Part shown: positions 8,007-17,211 of the stretch, one piece after another
Layout of the letters: every line of letters begins with the position of its first letter
Position numbering within the stretch: the stretch's first letter is position 1
Source: Virgibacillus aidingensis
GTDB lineage: Bacteria; Bacillota; Bacilli; Bacillales; Amphibacillaceae
Reading direction: 5' to 3'
Assembly: GCF_010994035.1 (NCBI RefSeq)
Contig: NZ_WIXN01000003.1
Coordinates: 186,001 to 250,000 of the forward strand
DNA: 64,000 bases
Program-made: the position numbers and the translations under genes
Notes under the pieces: generated by a model
What the model saw: only the letters and a program-made list of their open reading frames with translations
What the model was told of the DNA's origin: nothing
Database searches by the model: none

Positions 8007-8528
8007 ATGAATACGAGAATTTTGGTCATTTTGTCACTGCTGGTAGGTATTGGTGCCGTGCTGCATGCTGTAGTACCGCCTATTTTATTCGGAGTAAAAC
8101 CGGATATGATTTTGGCAATGATGTTTTTAGGTATTATATTATTTCCTAAGTTGAAATATGTTGTTATTCTGGCACTTGCCACGGGAGTGATTTCCGCTTT
8201 AACAACTGCTGCACCTGGGGGACAAATTGCTAACTTCATTGATAAGCCGATTACAGCACTAGTGTTCTTTGCTTTATTTTTATTAATCAGAAATAAAGTA
8301 AAAGGCCATATCAGCGCACCGGTATTGACAGCCGTAGGAACAATGGTCAGTGGTTCCATCTTCCTGAGCATTGCATTGTTCATTGTAGGTTTAATGGAAG
8401 GCGGATTTATTGCATTATTTATTGGTGTTGTTTTACCTGCTGCGGCAGTAAACACCCTCATCATGGCCGTTGTTTATCCAATAGTGCAAGGGATACTAAA
8501 AAGATCTCGTCCAATCGAAATTGTGTAA
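8007..8528 (+). CDS. trpP: Probable tryptophan transporter TrpP
   Basis: A 173-residue protein with five or six hydrophobic segments and the TrpP family's typical start (about 10 residues, then a long first helix) and inner motif TTAAPGGQIANFIDK. Length matches B. subtilis TrpP (172 aa). An AGGAGAGG ribosome-binding site precedes the ATG. Hit upstream and yhaH downstream repeat the B. subtilis order, although serC is absent here. The substrate, tryptophan, is inferred from the family. Confidence 0.9.
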   Translation: MNTRILVILSLLVGIGAVLHAVVPPILFGVKPDMILAMMFLGIILFPKLKYVVILALATGVISALTTAAPGGQIANFIDKPITALVFFALFLLIRNKVKGHISAPVLTAVGTMVSGSIFLSIALFIVGLMEGGFIALFIGVVLPAAAVNTLIMAVVYPIVQGILKRSRPIEIV

Positions 8529-8543
8529 ACGAAAGAAATTGCA

Positions 8544-8580
8544 TCCTCTGGCACCTGTTTGTCAGAGGCTTTCTTTTTTT
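8544..8580 (+). terminator. Terminator after trpP
   Basis: Stem CCTCTGGC / GTCAGAGG with a short loop, followed by a TTTCTTTTTTT run, 16 bp after the trpP stop. Confidence 0.85.
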
Positions 8581-8723
8581 GCAGACAAGAAGATAAACAA
8601 GGTATAAGATATAGTTCTGCGAAAGCTTCCGCCTGCCAATTTATTCTAAAATACAAATAACGTTTGATACTACCTCTAAATGAGGAAAAGGTATAGAAAA
8701 GAAGTGAAAGGGGTTAAAACTTT

Positions 8724-9083
8724 ATGTCAAAAGGGAAATCATTGTTCCTTGGCTTTCTGGCCGGAAGTTCATTAGCAGTAGCCGCTACATTATTGACAAC
8801 TCCGGCTTCCGGCAGAGACATGAGAAACCGGGTAAAGGGTCAAGGGGCAGAGTGGAAAGTACTGGTCAATAACCTGAAAGAGGACAGCCAGCGTCTTAAA
8901 GATCAGCTTTTTAAAACATCAAAGGAAGGAAGTATCCTTGTTAAAGATTTAACACAGGAAATGAAAAAAACCGTGATGGATTGGAAAGAAACAGTGGAAC
9001 CCCATCAGGAAAATATCCATAACTACCTGGCTCAGATTGAAACCAGTTTAAAAGAACTTGAAGAAAAAGTTAAAAGTCAGTAA
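8724..9083 (+). CDS. yhaH: YhaH, YtxH-domain small membrane-anchored protein
   Basis: A 119-residue protein with an N-terminal hydrophobic segment (LFLGFLAGSSLAVAATLL) typical of the YtxH/gas-vesicle-like stress family. It is followed by TPASGRDMRNRV and a long amphipathic, coiled-coil-prone region. In bacilli, YtxH proteins are linked to general stress, but no biochemical role is known. It has its own ribosome-binding site (AAAGGGG) and terminator and lies next to trpP as in B. subtilis. Confidence 0.85.
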   Translation: MSKGKSLFLGFLAGSSLAVAATLLTTPASGRDMRNRVKGQGAEWKVLVNNLKEDSQRLKDQLFKTSKEGSILVKDLTQEMKKTVMDWKETVEPHQENIHNYLAQIETSLKELEEKVKSQ

Positions 9084-9088
9084 AAATG

Positions 9089-9118
9089 AAGCTTTCTCTA
9101 TATGAGAAGGCTTTTTTG
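9089..9118 (+). terminator. Terminator after yhaH
   Basis: Stem AAGCTTTCTC / GAGAAGGCTT with a TATAT loop and a TTTTTT run, 5 bp after the stop. Confidence 0.85.
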
Positions 9119-9211
9119 CTGAAAGTAATAATTTCCTACCCGGAATAAAATTTATTTTACCTTAGAAAACACGTATTCGCTCATTTTTTTGTATTTGTTC
9201 AAATTTAATTC

Positions 9212-9282
9212 TTTTGGACTGCGGTACAGTATTTCCTCCCCATCATAAACATTTGGGACCGCGGTACTGCTGTTCCTCGCCC
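9212..9282. repeat. Two imperfect copies of a ~30-bp intergenic repeat
   Basis: 9212-9241 and 9251-9282 share the framework TTTGGGACYGCGGTAC, then a variable base or two, then TTCCTC and CCC, in direct orientation about 40 bp apart. They lie in the 250 bp between the convergent yhaH and opuAC, which holds no gene. The region at 16458-16557 contains similar-looking copies. Confidence 0.45.
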
Positions 9283-9330
9283 GCCACACTTGCAAATACA
9301 CTTGCGTTTATAACTTTTTTGTGCAAGAGA

Positions 9331-9360
9331 AAAGGCTGATACAATTTGTATCAGCCTCTC
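9331..9360 (-). terminator. Terminator of the opuA operon
   Basis: Near-perfect stem AGGCTGATACAA / TTGTATCAGCCT read leftwards, followed by TTTTCTC, 12 bp after the opuAC stop. Confidence 0.8.
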
Positions 9361-9371
9361 CAAATTTTTAC

Positions 9372-10277
9372 TTATTGAACCCATTCATCCACTACATCCT
9401 GATTTTCTTCCACCCAAGCTGCTGCTGCATCTTCAGGGGAAGTTCCTTCAGAGATTTCAAGCATTACTTCTTCCATTGCTTCACTTTCCCAATAAAAGTT
9501 CTCTAGAATAGAATATGCTTCTGGCATGTCTTCTGCCAACCCTTCACGCGCCATCGTTTCAATGGTTTCTGCCTCCCCAAAAGTTCCTTCAGGATCTTCC
9601 AGGTACTTCAAGTCGTAGGCAGCAAATTTCCAATGTGGGGACCAGCCCGTAACAACAATTTCTTCTTCATTGCCGATAGCTGTTCCAAGTTCTGTAGCCA
9701 TTGCACCACTGGAAGATGTTTGTACTTCCCAATCCGCCATATTATCATAATCTTCAAGTGTTTGTTCTGAAGCTGCTACTACACCGGCACCAGGCTCAAT
9801 TCCTGTAATAATTTGACCGGCTTCCTGATCCAAATCCGCAATGGAATCTACATCCATGTATTCAGGCACAACTAAACCAATTTTTGCACCTTCCAGGTTT
9901 ACACCCAATTCATCCACTTGATCTCCATATTCTTCGTACTGCGCTTCATGTGTTGCCGGCAGCCAGGCTGCTACCATGGCATCTGCTTCACCGGTTGCTA
10001 CAGCTTCCCACATGACAGCATTATCAAGCGGGGTCAAAGTAACATCAAAACCCTGGTCTTCCAAAACTTTACCAATGACGTGCGTGGACGCAACTTCTGT
10101 ATCCCACTCAACATAAACTAATTCGATTTCACCGCCATTACCAGTGGCTTCACCATCGTCACCTGCTGTGTCTCCATTATCTCCTGTGTCATCTTCTGCT
10201 CCGCCACCACAGGCCGCAGCAAATAATGTTAATGAAAGTCCGGCAGCAAGGCCGAGACGTTTCCATTGTTTAAACAT
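9372..10277 (-). CDS. opuAC: Glycine betaine ABC transporter, substrate-binding lipoprotein OpuAC
   Basis: A 301-residue extracellular lipoprotein that captures glycine betaine or proline betaine for uptake under osmotic stress. Signal peptide with lipobox LFAAAC (lipidated C23), then a Gly/Asp-rich linker. The OpuAC domain (about 55-300) has aromatic box candidates in AWLPATHE and TGWSPHWKF. The start with AAGGGGAG at 9-bp spacing is preferred over a longer upstream reading. It is the last gene of opuAA-AB-AC. The mature protein is very acidic, as expected in halotolerant bacilli. Confidence 0.94.
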   Translation of the reverse strand: MFKQWKRLGLAAGLSLTLFAAACGGGAEDDTGDNGDTAGDDGEATGNGGEIELVYVEWDTEVASTHVIGKVLEDQGFDVTLTPLDNAVMWEAVATGEADAMVAAWLPATHEAQYEEYGDQVDELGVNLEGAKIGLVVPEYMDVDSIADLDQEAGQIITGIEPGAGVVAASEQTLEDYDNMADWEVQTSSSGAMATELGTAIGNEEEIVVTGWSPHWKFAAYDLKYLEDPEGTFGEAETIETMAREGLAEDMPEAYSILENFYWESEAMEEVMLEISEGTSPEDAAAAWVEENQDVVDEWVQ

Positions 10278-10351
10278 AAATATGAACTCCCCTTTTCCTA
10301 AATTATATTTATATGGAAACTTTTCTTGTTCAAGAAAAGATACCAACAATG

Positions 10352-11209
10352 TTAAGCATTCTTATCCTTGTTCATATTCTGTGTAATTCGATCAATAATT
10401 ATTGCAAGAATAACAATACCCACACCTGCAACAAACCCGGGTCCAACCTGTGCACGCTGGAGTGCCGACAGGACTTCTCTTCCCAGACCCGGTGCACCAA
10501 TCATAGAGGCGATAACTACCATGGATAAAGCAAGCATTACTGTCTGGTTAATACCAGCCATGATTGTTGCTCTGGCCATTGGCAGCTGAACCTTAAACAA
10601 TTTCTGTGCGCCGGTGCTTCCAAATGCTTCGGAAGCTTCGACCAATTCCTTTGAAACCTGGCGAATTCCCAAATTCGTAAAACGAACCGTTGGCGGTGTC
10701 GCAAAAATCAAGGATGCAAACACCCCCGGCACCATTCCGATACCGAAAAACGCAACTGCCGGAATTAAATAAACAAATGCAGGCATCGTCTGCATGAAAT
10801 CAAGAATTGGCGTAAAAATAGCCTCGGCAATTCTGCTTTTCGACATTAGTATGCCAATCGGAACACCTATAATGACAGATAATAAACTGGCCAATAATAC
10901 CAGTGTAAAGGTGCTCATTAAATGTTCCCATAAGCCCTGATTATATATTAACCACAGACCGACAATGGAAAATGCCGCAAGTCCAAATTTCCTCCCTGTA
11001 ATAAAAAACGAAATTACAGCAACTAAAAGTATAATTAAAACAGCTGGTACCGCAAGTAAAGCCTCAGAGGTAAATTCCATAAAATTACCAAAGTGTTCTT
11101 TGATTGGATCAAATAATATAGCAAATTTATCTGTAATCCAATCTGTAGCTCTGGTGGTCCATTCTGAAAGTGGTATACTCGGTATAAATTCCAACATATT
11201 ATCAAGCAT
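10352..11209 (-). CDS. opuAB: Glycine betaine ABC transporter permease OpuAB
   Basis: A 285-residue binding-protein-dependent permease. Six or seven hydrophobic segments follow a short N-terminal amphipathic stretch ([14 protein letters not shown]). The EAA loop is visible as [20 protein letters not shown]. It overlaps opuAA by 8 bp and uses an AGGTGA ribosome-binding site inside that gene. It forms the membrane channel for betaine with OpuAA and OpuAC. Confidence 0.94.
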   Translation of the reverse strand: MLDNMLEFIPSIPLSEWTTRATDWITDKFAILFDPIKEHFGNFMEFTSEALLAVPAVLIILLVAVISFFITGRKFGLAAFSIVGLWLIYNQGLWEHLMSTFTLVLLASLLSVIIGVPIGILMSKSRIAEAIFTPILDFMQTMPAFVYLIPAVAFFGIGMVPGVFASLIFATPPTVRFTNLGIRQVSKELVEASEAFGSTGAQKLFKVQLPMARATIMAGINQTVMLALSMVVIASMIGAPGLGREVLSALQRAQVGPGFVAGVGIVILAIIIDRITQNMNKDKNA

Positions 11210-12401
11210 TTTCCATATTCACCTCACTATCACTGGATAGTGCAGCCAGAACAGCACCCCGTACAATAATTCCAATCAGTTTTCCTTCTTCCACAACAGC
11301 TACCGGCATTGGTGCATCATGGATCAGATCAAAAATGTCGTTTAATGATGTGTCTTTATCTACTTTCGGTATATTATTCGTTAATATTTCTTTTAAATCG
11401 TTAATATTGTTCTTTCTTGCATTAGAAGCATCGTCAGCTGTAACATATCCCTTTAAATTCCGTTTGCTGTCCACCACATACATGCCTGACAACCCTTCTT
11501 CCCTCATGCGTTCCAATGCCACACGAGGGCCATGCTTTTCAATATTAACCGTTTCAGGACGCTTCATAATATGCTGTGCCGTTAATACTTTGGAACGATC
11601 AATATCTTCTACGAATTTTTCCACATAATCATTTTTCGGATGTACCAGAATTTCTTCAGGCGTTCCGATTTGTACAATGGATCCATCTTTCATCAGTGCA
11701 ATCCTGTCACCTATTCTTAATGCTTCATCCAGGTCATGTGTAATAAATACAATCGTTTTTTGCATTTTCGCCTGCAGATCCATCAGCTCATCCTGCATAT
11801 CTTTGCGAATTAGTGGATCCAATGCAGAAAAGGCTTCGTCCATCAAAAGTACTTCCGGATCATTTGTAAGCGCCCGGGCAAGGCCAACACGCTGCTGCAT
11901 TCCCCCGGAAAGCTGACTTGGCTTTTGATTCAAATATCCACCTAAACCAACTAATTCCAATGCTTCTGTCGCTTTTTTTCTGCGTTCTTCTTTGGGTACA
12001 TTTTGGATTTCCAAACCAAATTCAGCATTTTCCAGAATGGTACGGTGCGGAAACAATGCAAACTTTTGAAAAACCATACCCAGCTTATCTCTTCGTACAT
12101 TACGAAGCTCTTTCTTGTCCATCGTTGCCAGGTTATCTCCTTCAATCAGGATACTTCCTTCCGTTGGTTCAATCAGCCGGTTGATTAACCGGACCAATGT
12201 GGATTTTCCGCTTCCTGACAAGCCCATAATAACAAAAACTTCTCCCGGGTCAACAGAAAATGTTGCACGGTTTACCCCGACAGTGCAGCCTGTTTCTTTT
12301 AGTATTTCCTCTTTGGATAAGCCTTTACCCAATAGTTCTACTGCCTGTTTTGTGTTTTTACCGAAGACCTTGGACAGGTTCTTCGCTTCAATGATCGACA
12401 A
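11202..12401 (-). CDS. opuAA: Glycine betaine ABC transporter ATPase OpuAA
   Basis: A 399-residue ATPase of the OpuA/ProV type. Walker A is GLSGSGKST, the signature LSGGMQQR and Walker B VLLMDEAF. Two C-terminal CBS domains (about 280-399) act as the ionic-strength sensor in this family. The start is a TTG (12401) preceded by GGGGTGAGAAA; the ATG at 12455 would lie beyond the likely transcription start. A TTTACA-17-TATGAT promoter lies just upstream. Confidence 0.94.
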   Translation of the reverse strand: MSIIEAKNLSKVFGKNTKQAVELLGKGLSKEEILKETGCTVGVNRATFSVDPGEVFVIMGLSGSGKSTLVRLINRLIEPTEGSILIEGDNLATMDKKELRNVRRDKLGMVFQKFALFPHRTILENAEFGLEIQNVPKEERRKKATEALELVGLGGYLNQKPSQLSGGMQQRVGLARALTNDPEVLLMDEAFSALDPLIRKDMQDELMDLQAKMQKTIVFITHDLDEALRIGDRIALMKDGSIVQIGTPEEILVHPKNDYVEKFVEDIDRSKVLTAQHIMKRPETVNIEKHGPRVALERMREEGLSGMYVVDSKRNLKGYVTADDASNARKNNINDLKEILTNNIPKVDKDTSLNDIFDLIHDAPMPVAVVEEGKLIGIIVRGAVLAALSSDSEVNMENA

Positions 12402-12734
12402 ATTTCTCACCCCTTCAAAATATGGCTTTATTCCCAGTATCATATACTCAGTCAAAAAGCATGTAAACGTACTTGTAGCTGTTTTTATATATAATTCAAT
12501 ATTAAAGTCCGTACCGTTTGACCTACTCCAATACTATAAACTTTTTATCTGTACAATTCAAACGTTAAAATCTATTATTTTAGTATAAATTTTATGTACA
12601 GTTTATTCTGTATGAAAATTATACGACTTATGCTTTTATTAACACATAATATCTCCCATTTACTCCCCAACTATCCATTTTTAATAACTTTAAATTTAGT
12701 GTAACCTTGAATTAACAACAGTTAGGGTGATACT
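12402..12734. other. Divergent regulatory region between opuAA and the GbsR-like gene
   Basis: AT-rich, no gene. It carries the opuA promoter described separately. The GbsR-like repressor encoded on the other side probably binds here, by analogy with GbsR and OpcR. I could not identify a convincing palindromic operator. Confidence 0.6.
12439..12467 (-). promoter_or_regulatory. Predicted sigma-A promoter of opuAA-AB-AC
   Basis: On the minus strand TTTACA (12467-12462), exactly 17 bp, then TATGAT (12444-12439). The predicted transcript starts about 30 nt before the TTG start codon. Confidence 0.6.
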
Positions 12735-13226
12735 ATGAAGCAACCTCGGACAGAACAGCTTACAGATAAAATCATGCAGGAGTTTGCAAAAACGCTGGAA
12801 ATGTTTGATTTATCTCCATCAGAAGCACGATTATTTGCATATTTATATATCTCGGAAAAAGCCCTTACACTGGATGAAATGGCATCTGCTTTGGGGAAAA
12901 GCAAGACATCAATGAGTACAAACATTCGCAGCCTGTCGGATTTAAATCTGGTGACCAGGATATGGAAAAAAGGCGTAAGAAAGGACCACTACCAGGCAAA
13001 TTCCCAGTTGTTTAAGGCTTTTATGAATTCCTATATCAGCAGATGGGTAGATGCTACCAGTCATCAAAAGCAGTCATTAAAAGAAATTAACCTTTCTATT
13101 GATGAAAATAAATCAGCCTATTCTTCAGAGGAAATCAAGACGATAGAAGAGCGGCTGGAAGACATTATTGATTTCCACCGCCGTATTGAGTTGTTGTTTA
13201 AGGAAATGAAAGTGGAGGAAAAATAG
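12735..13226 (+). CDS. GbsR/OpcR-family transcriptional regulator next to opuA
   Basis: A 163-residue winged helix-turn-helix protein of the MarR-like GbsR family. The DNA-binding part is at about 20-90 (TLDEMASALGKSKTSMSTNIRSL), with the family's TSMSTxxRxL recognition helix. A helical C-terminal part follows. GbsR-type proteins sense choline or osmotic conditions and repress betaine synthesis or uptake genes. Divergent placement from opuA suggests it represses that operon (inference). It shares the recognition-helix pattern with the protein at 16578-17129. Confidence 0.85.
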   Translation: MKQPRTEQLTDKIMQEFAKTLEMFDLSPSEARLFAYLYISEKALTLDEMASALGKSKTSMSTNIRSLSDLNLVTRIWKKGVRKDHYQANSQLFKAFMNSYISRWVDATSHQKQSLKEINLSIDENKSAYSSEEIKTIEERLEDIIDFHRRIELLFKEMKVEEK

Positions 13227-13281
13227 AAGAGGAAAGAACATATGGGAGCATAAAAATGCCAACAAAGAAGTGATTGCCTTT

Positions 13282-13638
13282 TCACGATCTTCGTTGGCTT
13301 TTTCTTTTGTCCATGTCAATAATTTTACTGAATTCCCGCATTAAATCAGGGTAATGCCCTTCCTGGCGCAGTGCAGCTATTGTATTATCCGGATCAAGTT
13401 TTTCGTTCAGCATTCCTGCATATTCTACAAGTAAAGGGGTGAAATCAAGAAATCCTTCCTCCTTTTGTCTTTCATACTGATCATTCAGCTTGTTCAAGAG
13501 CAGAAATAATTCCTCAGATTCTTCTTTGGACAAATTATTTTCGATAATTAACTTAACAACAGGATAGTCATCCAAATTGAGTATTTTAGAAAGTAATTGT
13601 ACATGAAAGGAAGCTGTCTCATCTTTTGGTTCTTTCAA
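13282..13638 (-). CDS. yhaI: YhaI, DUF1878 family protein of unknown function
   Basis: A 118-residue helical cytoplasmic protein matching YhaI of B. subtilis (about 113 aa) in size, position and style (VQLLSKILNLDDYPVVKLIIEN). The start is a TTG at 13638 supported by GAGAGG 9 bp upstream; the upstream ATG has no such site. No function is known for the family. It lies convergent to the GbsR-like gene. Confidence 0.75.
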   Translation of the reverse strand: MKEPKDETASFHVQLLSKILNLDDYPVVKLIIENNLSKEESEELFLLLNKLNDQYERQKEEGFLDFTPLLVEYAGMLNEKLDPDNTIAALRQEGHYPDLMREFSKIIDMDKRKSQRRS

Positions 13639-13867
13639 TGTAAAATACCTCTCTTTCAGCTTTAGTAACACCTTATATCAATTATACGAGATTAACACAA
13701 ACAAAAAAAGTTATATTTACCTGCTTCACTAAAATGAACGGAAAAAAAGTACTTGTATTAAAAAAACCATATTGACACTGTTCATATTGATAATCTTTTG
13801 ATAAAGTTAGGAATATGGTATTTATAAAATAAATGTATAGCTATCCGTTTTTTTAGGGGGGATTACA

Positions 13868-14053
13868 ATGAGCTGGTCATTTATCATTTATGCATTTTTC
13901 GTATTATTCATCTTTAATTCATTAGCACATTCCTTTTGCACCAAAACGGAAATGGAAGCTGCCAAGCAGAATAAAATTTTTCGTGTAACAAATATTATGA
14001 TTGTCATTTTATTAGTCAATGCATATGTCAGAATACTAAATGTTACAGTTTAG
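13868..14053 (+). CDS. Small two-helix membrane protein upstream of prsA
   Basis: A 61-residue protein with hydrophobic segments at about 3-20 and 40-58 and a polar loop FCTKTEMEAAKQNK. A very strong AGGGGGG ribosome-binding site precedes the ATG. I do not recognise it as a named family; small membrane proteins of this size are common in bacilli between yhaI and prsA. Function unknown. Confidence 0.7.
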   Translation: MSWSFIIYAFFVLFIFNSLAHSFCTKTEMEAAKQNKIFRVTNIMIVILLVNAYVRILNVTV

Positions 14054-14167
14054 TTGCGGATATACAAATTTTCATATTAATGCACAAAGGACTGTTATTT
14101 TTACAGCAAAATATGTTATATTTAACCATAGTGACAAACCCGAGCAAAAGTATAGGAGTGTACATGG

Positions 14168-15061
14168 ATGAAAAAAACAGCAATTACTGCAGCCCTGGCA
14201 GCAGGAATATTAACATTGGCAGCCTGTGCCGATTCAGATTCTGAACTGGTTGTAGAAAGTGATGCAGGAGATATTACAAAAGAAGCGTTTTATGAAGAAT
14301 TAAAAAACCGGAATGGAGAAGCAGTACTGAATGAATTGGTTACCATTCAGGTACTCGAAGATAATTATGAAATAGACGAAGATGAAGTAGAAGAAGAGCT
14401 TGAATCCATGCGGGAGCAATTGGGTGAACAGTTTGAAATGTGGATGATGCAGCAGGGAATCCAGGACGAAGATCAATTGCGTGAAGTGCTTCGGCTTAGC
14501 TTATTACAAGAGCAGGCTATTTCCGAAGATATTGAAATAACCGATGAAGATATCCAGGAAAGATATGACCGTATGAACACCGAAATCGAGGCCCAGCATA
14601 TATTGGTTGATGATGAAGAAACAGCAAATGAAGTGCTGGACAGGCTGAACGATGGAGACGATTTTGATGAACTCGCAAGCGAATACTCGACAGATGAATC
14701 CAATGCGGAAGATGGCGGAAACCTGGGTTACTTTTCTACAGGAATGATGGTTCCGGAATTTGAAGATGCTGCTTTTAGTATGGAAGAGGGAGAAATTAGT
14801 GATCCTGTTGCTACCCAGCACGGCTTTCATATCATTAAAGTAAATGATATTCGCGAATCCGAAGAAGATATTGGCGAACTGGAAGACATGGAAGAAGAAA
14901 TTCGCCGTCAGCTGCTTAACGAGAGAATGGATCCAATGGAAGCACAGGAAAAAATTAATAACTTAATTCAGGAGTCCAACGTGGAAGTAAAAATCAGTGA
15001 ATTTGAAGATATGTTTGAACAGGAAGAAGCTGATGAAGCGGAAGATGAATCACAAGGATAA
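14168..15061 (+). CDS. prsA: Foldase lipoprotein PrsA (parvulin peptidyl-prolyl isomerase)
   Basis: A 297-residue extracytoplasmic lipoprotein that folds secreted proteins after Sec translocation. Lipobox LAAC with lipidated C20. A SurA-like N-domain at about 25-135, then a parvulin domain at about 137-230 ([19 protein letters not shown] and HGFHIIKV are the conserved strands). The C-terminal tail is extremely acidic. Length matches B. subtilis PrsA (292). It has its own terminator and sits opposite yhaL as in B. subtilis. Confidence 0.96.
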   Translation: MKKTAITAALAAGILTLAACADSDSELVVESDAGDITKEAFYEELKNRNGEAVLNELVTIQVLEDNYEIDEDEVEEELESMREQLGEQFEMWMMQQGIQDEDQLREVLRLSLLQEQAISEDIEITDEDIQERYDRMNTEIEAQHILVDDEETANEVLDRLNDGDDFDELASEYSTDESNAEDGGNLGYFSTGMMVPEFEDAAFSMEEGEISDPVATQHGFHIIKVNDIRESEEDIGELEDMEEEIRRQLLNERMDPMEAQEKINNLIQESNVEVKISEFEDMFEQEEADEAEDESQG

Positions 15062-15080
15062 GGAAGAAGGCACTGATAAA

Positions 15081-15118
15081 ACAAGGCTAATATAAATCAT
15101 TATATTAGCCTTGTTTTT
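15081..15118 (+). terminator. Terminator after prsA
   Basis: Stem ACAAGGCTAATATAA / TTATATTAGCCTTGT with a short loop and TTTTTG, 20 bp after the stop. A strong hairpin. Confidence 0.9.
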
Positions 15119-15199
15119 GTTTAACCGAGGTTACCCTATATTGCTTCATGGACGGTATAAAAATAACTGATGAAACCATCTTCCGGAAAGGAAATTCTA

Positions 15200-15388
15200 T
15201 TATACTGAAGTTTGTCTTTTTCTTTCTTCTCTTTCTGCCTCTATCCGTTCCATGTAAATTCGGCCCTCTTTTTCAATAAATTGCTGTTCCAGTTTTTGTT
15301 CTGCCCTCATCGCACGATATGCCATAAATCCGCTTAAGAAAATAAAAAGTATCATCATAAAAACCCACCAAGGTATACCAAGAATCAC
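15200..15388 (-). CDS. yhaL: YhaL, sporulation-associated small membrane protein
   Basis: A 62-residue protein: a single membrane segment (GIPWWVFMMILFIFLSGFMA), then a charged helix FIEKEGRIYMERIEAEREER that matches the B. subtilis YhaL tail pattern. The start is a GTG at 15388 with AAGGGAGG 7 bp upstream. Longer readings would overlap yhaM by 50 bp and lack a ribosome-binding site. YhaL is a forespore-expressed protein in B. subtilis; its role is unclear. Confidence 0.8.
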   Translation of the reverse strand: MILGIPWWVFMMILFIFLSGFMAYRAMRAEQKLEQQFIEKEGRIYMERIEAEREERKRQTSV

Positions 15389-15458
15389 TTTTTTGCCTCC
15401 CTTGTCCATTATTCCCAATACGAGTATATGAACAAGAAAAAGAAAAAATGACGTCTCC

Positions 15459-16406
15459 TTAATTTTCCTCGAATAATGGCTTGTAAAATGCCCGATTGTC
15501 CATCGCAAACATTCTCTCCGTAAATTCTCCCGGTTTCACTTTATCCAATGCCCTGTTCAGCATATTCATTTTCGCATCGATCAGATCAATAAGGTGAAGC
15601 AATTCTGCTTCCTTTATGAGCGGAGGAGTCGGACTTCCCCATTCTGCCTTCCCGTGGTGGCTGAGCACAAGATGCTGTAATACCATTACTTCTTCTCCTT
15701 CAATCTGAAGCTCCTTTGCCATGACACCAATCTCTTCCACCATCATCGGTATGTGACCTAATAATTTTCCCTCCACCGTATAAGAAGTGGTAATCACGCC
15801 GGACAGCTCTTTTATTTTACCAAGGTCATGCAGGATAATCCCGGCGTACAGCAGATCTTTATTGAGCTCGGGATACAGCTTATGCAGCTCTTTTGCAATG
15901 GCAAGCATACTGACAATGTGATGAGCCAGACCGGAAGCATATTCATGATGATTTTTGGCTGCTGCCGGGTATGTTAATAGTGCTTCCTGATACTTCTTAA
16001 TAAAAGCTCTTACAATCCGCTGGAGCGCAGGATTTTTCATTTCAAAAATGGCTTCTGTCAGTCTTTCCGTTAAAAATTGTTTCTCAACAGGCGCTTTTTC
16101 CACGAAGTCGGTAACATAGACATTATCTGTAGGCTGAGCTAACCTTACCGACATAATTTTCAGCTGTGATTTTCCGCGGAATTGATTGATTTCCCCACTT
16201 ATTTTTATAATCTGCTCCGGTACAAACAAGGTTTCGTCCTCTTTGGTTGCGTCCCACAGTTTAGCCTCTATTTCCCCGGTGGCATCCCGCAAAATTAAAG
16301 TCAAAAAAGGTTTCCCGTTACTGGTTACTCCCCTGGAAACCTCTTTAATCAGCATAAAATCATCAAACGCATCCCCAACGCCCATATTGCCTATTCCTTT
16401 TTTCAT
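15459..16406 (-). CDS. yhaM: 3'-5' exoribonuclease YhaM
   Basis: A 315-residue nuclease that degrades RNA (and ssDNA) from the 3' end. An N-terminal OB-fold is at about 15-95 ([21 protein letters not shown]). The HD phosphohydrolase domain is at about 150-290 with H162/H163, the HD pair H193/D194 and HHGKAEWG. Length equals B. subtilis YhaM (314). A good AAGGGGGAG ribosome-binding site precedes the ATG. It lies upstream of yhaL. Confidence 0.95.
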   Translation of the reverse strand: MKKGIGNMGVGDAFDDFMLIKEVSRGVTSNGKPFLTLILRDATGEIEAKLWDATKEDETLFVPEQIIKISGEINQFRGKSQLKIMSVRLAQPTDNVYVTDFVEKAPVEKQFLTERLTEAIFEMKNPALQRIVRAFIKKYQEALLTYPAAAKNHHEYASGLAHHIVSMLAIAKELHKLYPELNKDLLYAGIILHDLGKIKELSGVITTSYTVEGKLLGHIPMMVEEIGVMAKELQIEGEEVMVLQHLVLSHHGKAEWGSPTPPLIKEAELLHLIDLIDAKMNMLNRALDKVKPGEFTERMFAMDNRAFYKPLFEEN

Positions 16407-16457
16407 GTTTCTCCCCCTTGGATAACAAACAATCTTTGTATATATATATAAGATTGG

Positions 16458-16557
16458 CCCTGGGCAGTGCTGAATCCTCGCCCTAACGTTAGGATTTAGG
16501 ACTGTGCTGAAATCTCTCCCAACGACAGTATTTGGAACTCACTGTGTGCCTATCCCT
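16458..16557. repeat. Three degenerate ~36-bp direct repeats upstream of yhaM
   Basis: 16458-16483, 16494-16520 and 16530-16557 share GG, then ACTG-like, GTGCTGAA and TC-rich CTCNCCC blocks at a spacing of about 36 bp. The first two are the most alike (GTGCTGAATC / GTGCTGAAATC). They occupy the gap between the GbsR-like gene and yhaM and resemble the pair at 9212-9282. Confidence 0.4.
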
Positions 16558-16577
16558 GCGCAGGAACCAATCTGCTT

Positions 16578-17129
16578 TTACTGTTCATTTTTAGGGATAT
16601 ATTCAAAAATTTCCCCGGACTCCACTACCCGGATAAATTTCATTAGCCATTCATAATAGTTTTTTGCATTACGCAGCTTTTCCATATCACTGGATATTTT
16701 TTCTTTTAATGTTTCATCTGCTGTTTCCGAATAAATCCTTTTCAATTCCTCCATCGCTTCTTCGGCTTCGTCTATATTGGATTCCGTATGGTTTTTCCAG
16801 CGATTTCCAAATAAAGAGGTAAACGATTTGTACCAGTCTTCCTCCGAACGATAGAGGTCTTTTCTTACTCCCTTTTTATACGCCGGTTCCACCATTTTCA
16901 TATCCCCTAAAGTTCTGACACCGGTAGACATACTCGTTTTGCTCATAACAAGCGCATCCCGCATATCATCCAACGTCATAGGCTCATCAGCAAAATATAA
17001 TACACCGTATAATCTCCCTACAGAAGAAGTAATACCGTATAAATTCATATTTTTGGCAATCACCTGTATAAATTTATCCAGGGTTTCATCATATTTTTCC
17101 CAGTCCTGAGTCACGTTGTTTTCCGGCAA
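16578..17129 (-). CDS. Second GbsR-family transcriptional regulator
   Basis: A 183-residue MarR-like protein with the GbsR hallmark TSMSTGVRTLGDMKMVEP in the recognition region (about 70-90), preceded by the wing-type helices MTLDDMRDALVMSK. Length is close to B. subtilis GbsR (180). The start is TTG or a nearby codon after GGAGGGAG. No betaine or choline genes adjoin it; it is inserted between yhaM and yhaN, unlike in B. subtilis. It may control gbsAB or opu genes elsewhere (inference). Confidence 0.85.
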   Translation of the reverse strand: MPENNVTQDWEKYDETLDKFIQVIAKNMNLYGITSSVGRLYGVLYFADEPMTLDDMRDALVMSKTSMSTGVRTLGDMKMVEPAYKKGVRKDLYRSEEDWYKSFTSLFGNRWKNHTESNIDEAEEAMEELKRIYSETADETLKEKISSDMEKLRNAKNYYEWLMKFIRVVESGEIFEYIPKNEQ

Positions 17130-17211
17130 TGGACTCCCTCCAAGTGCAATAATAATATGGAATTAGTTTATCATTATTTTTCCATTTATGCGAACGGTAT
17201 TCCTTGAACAG

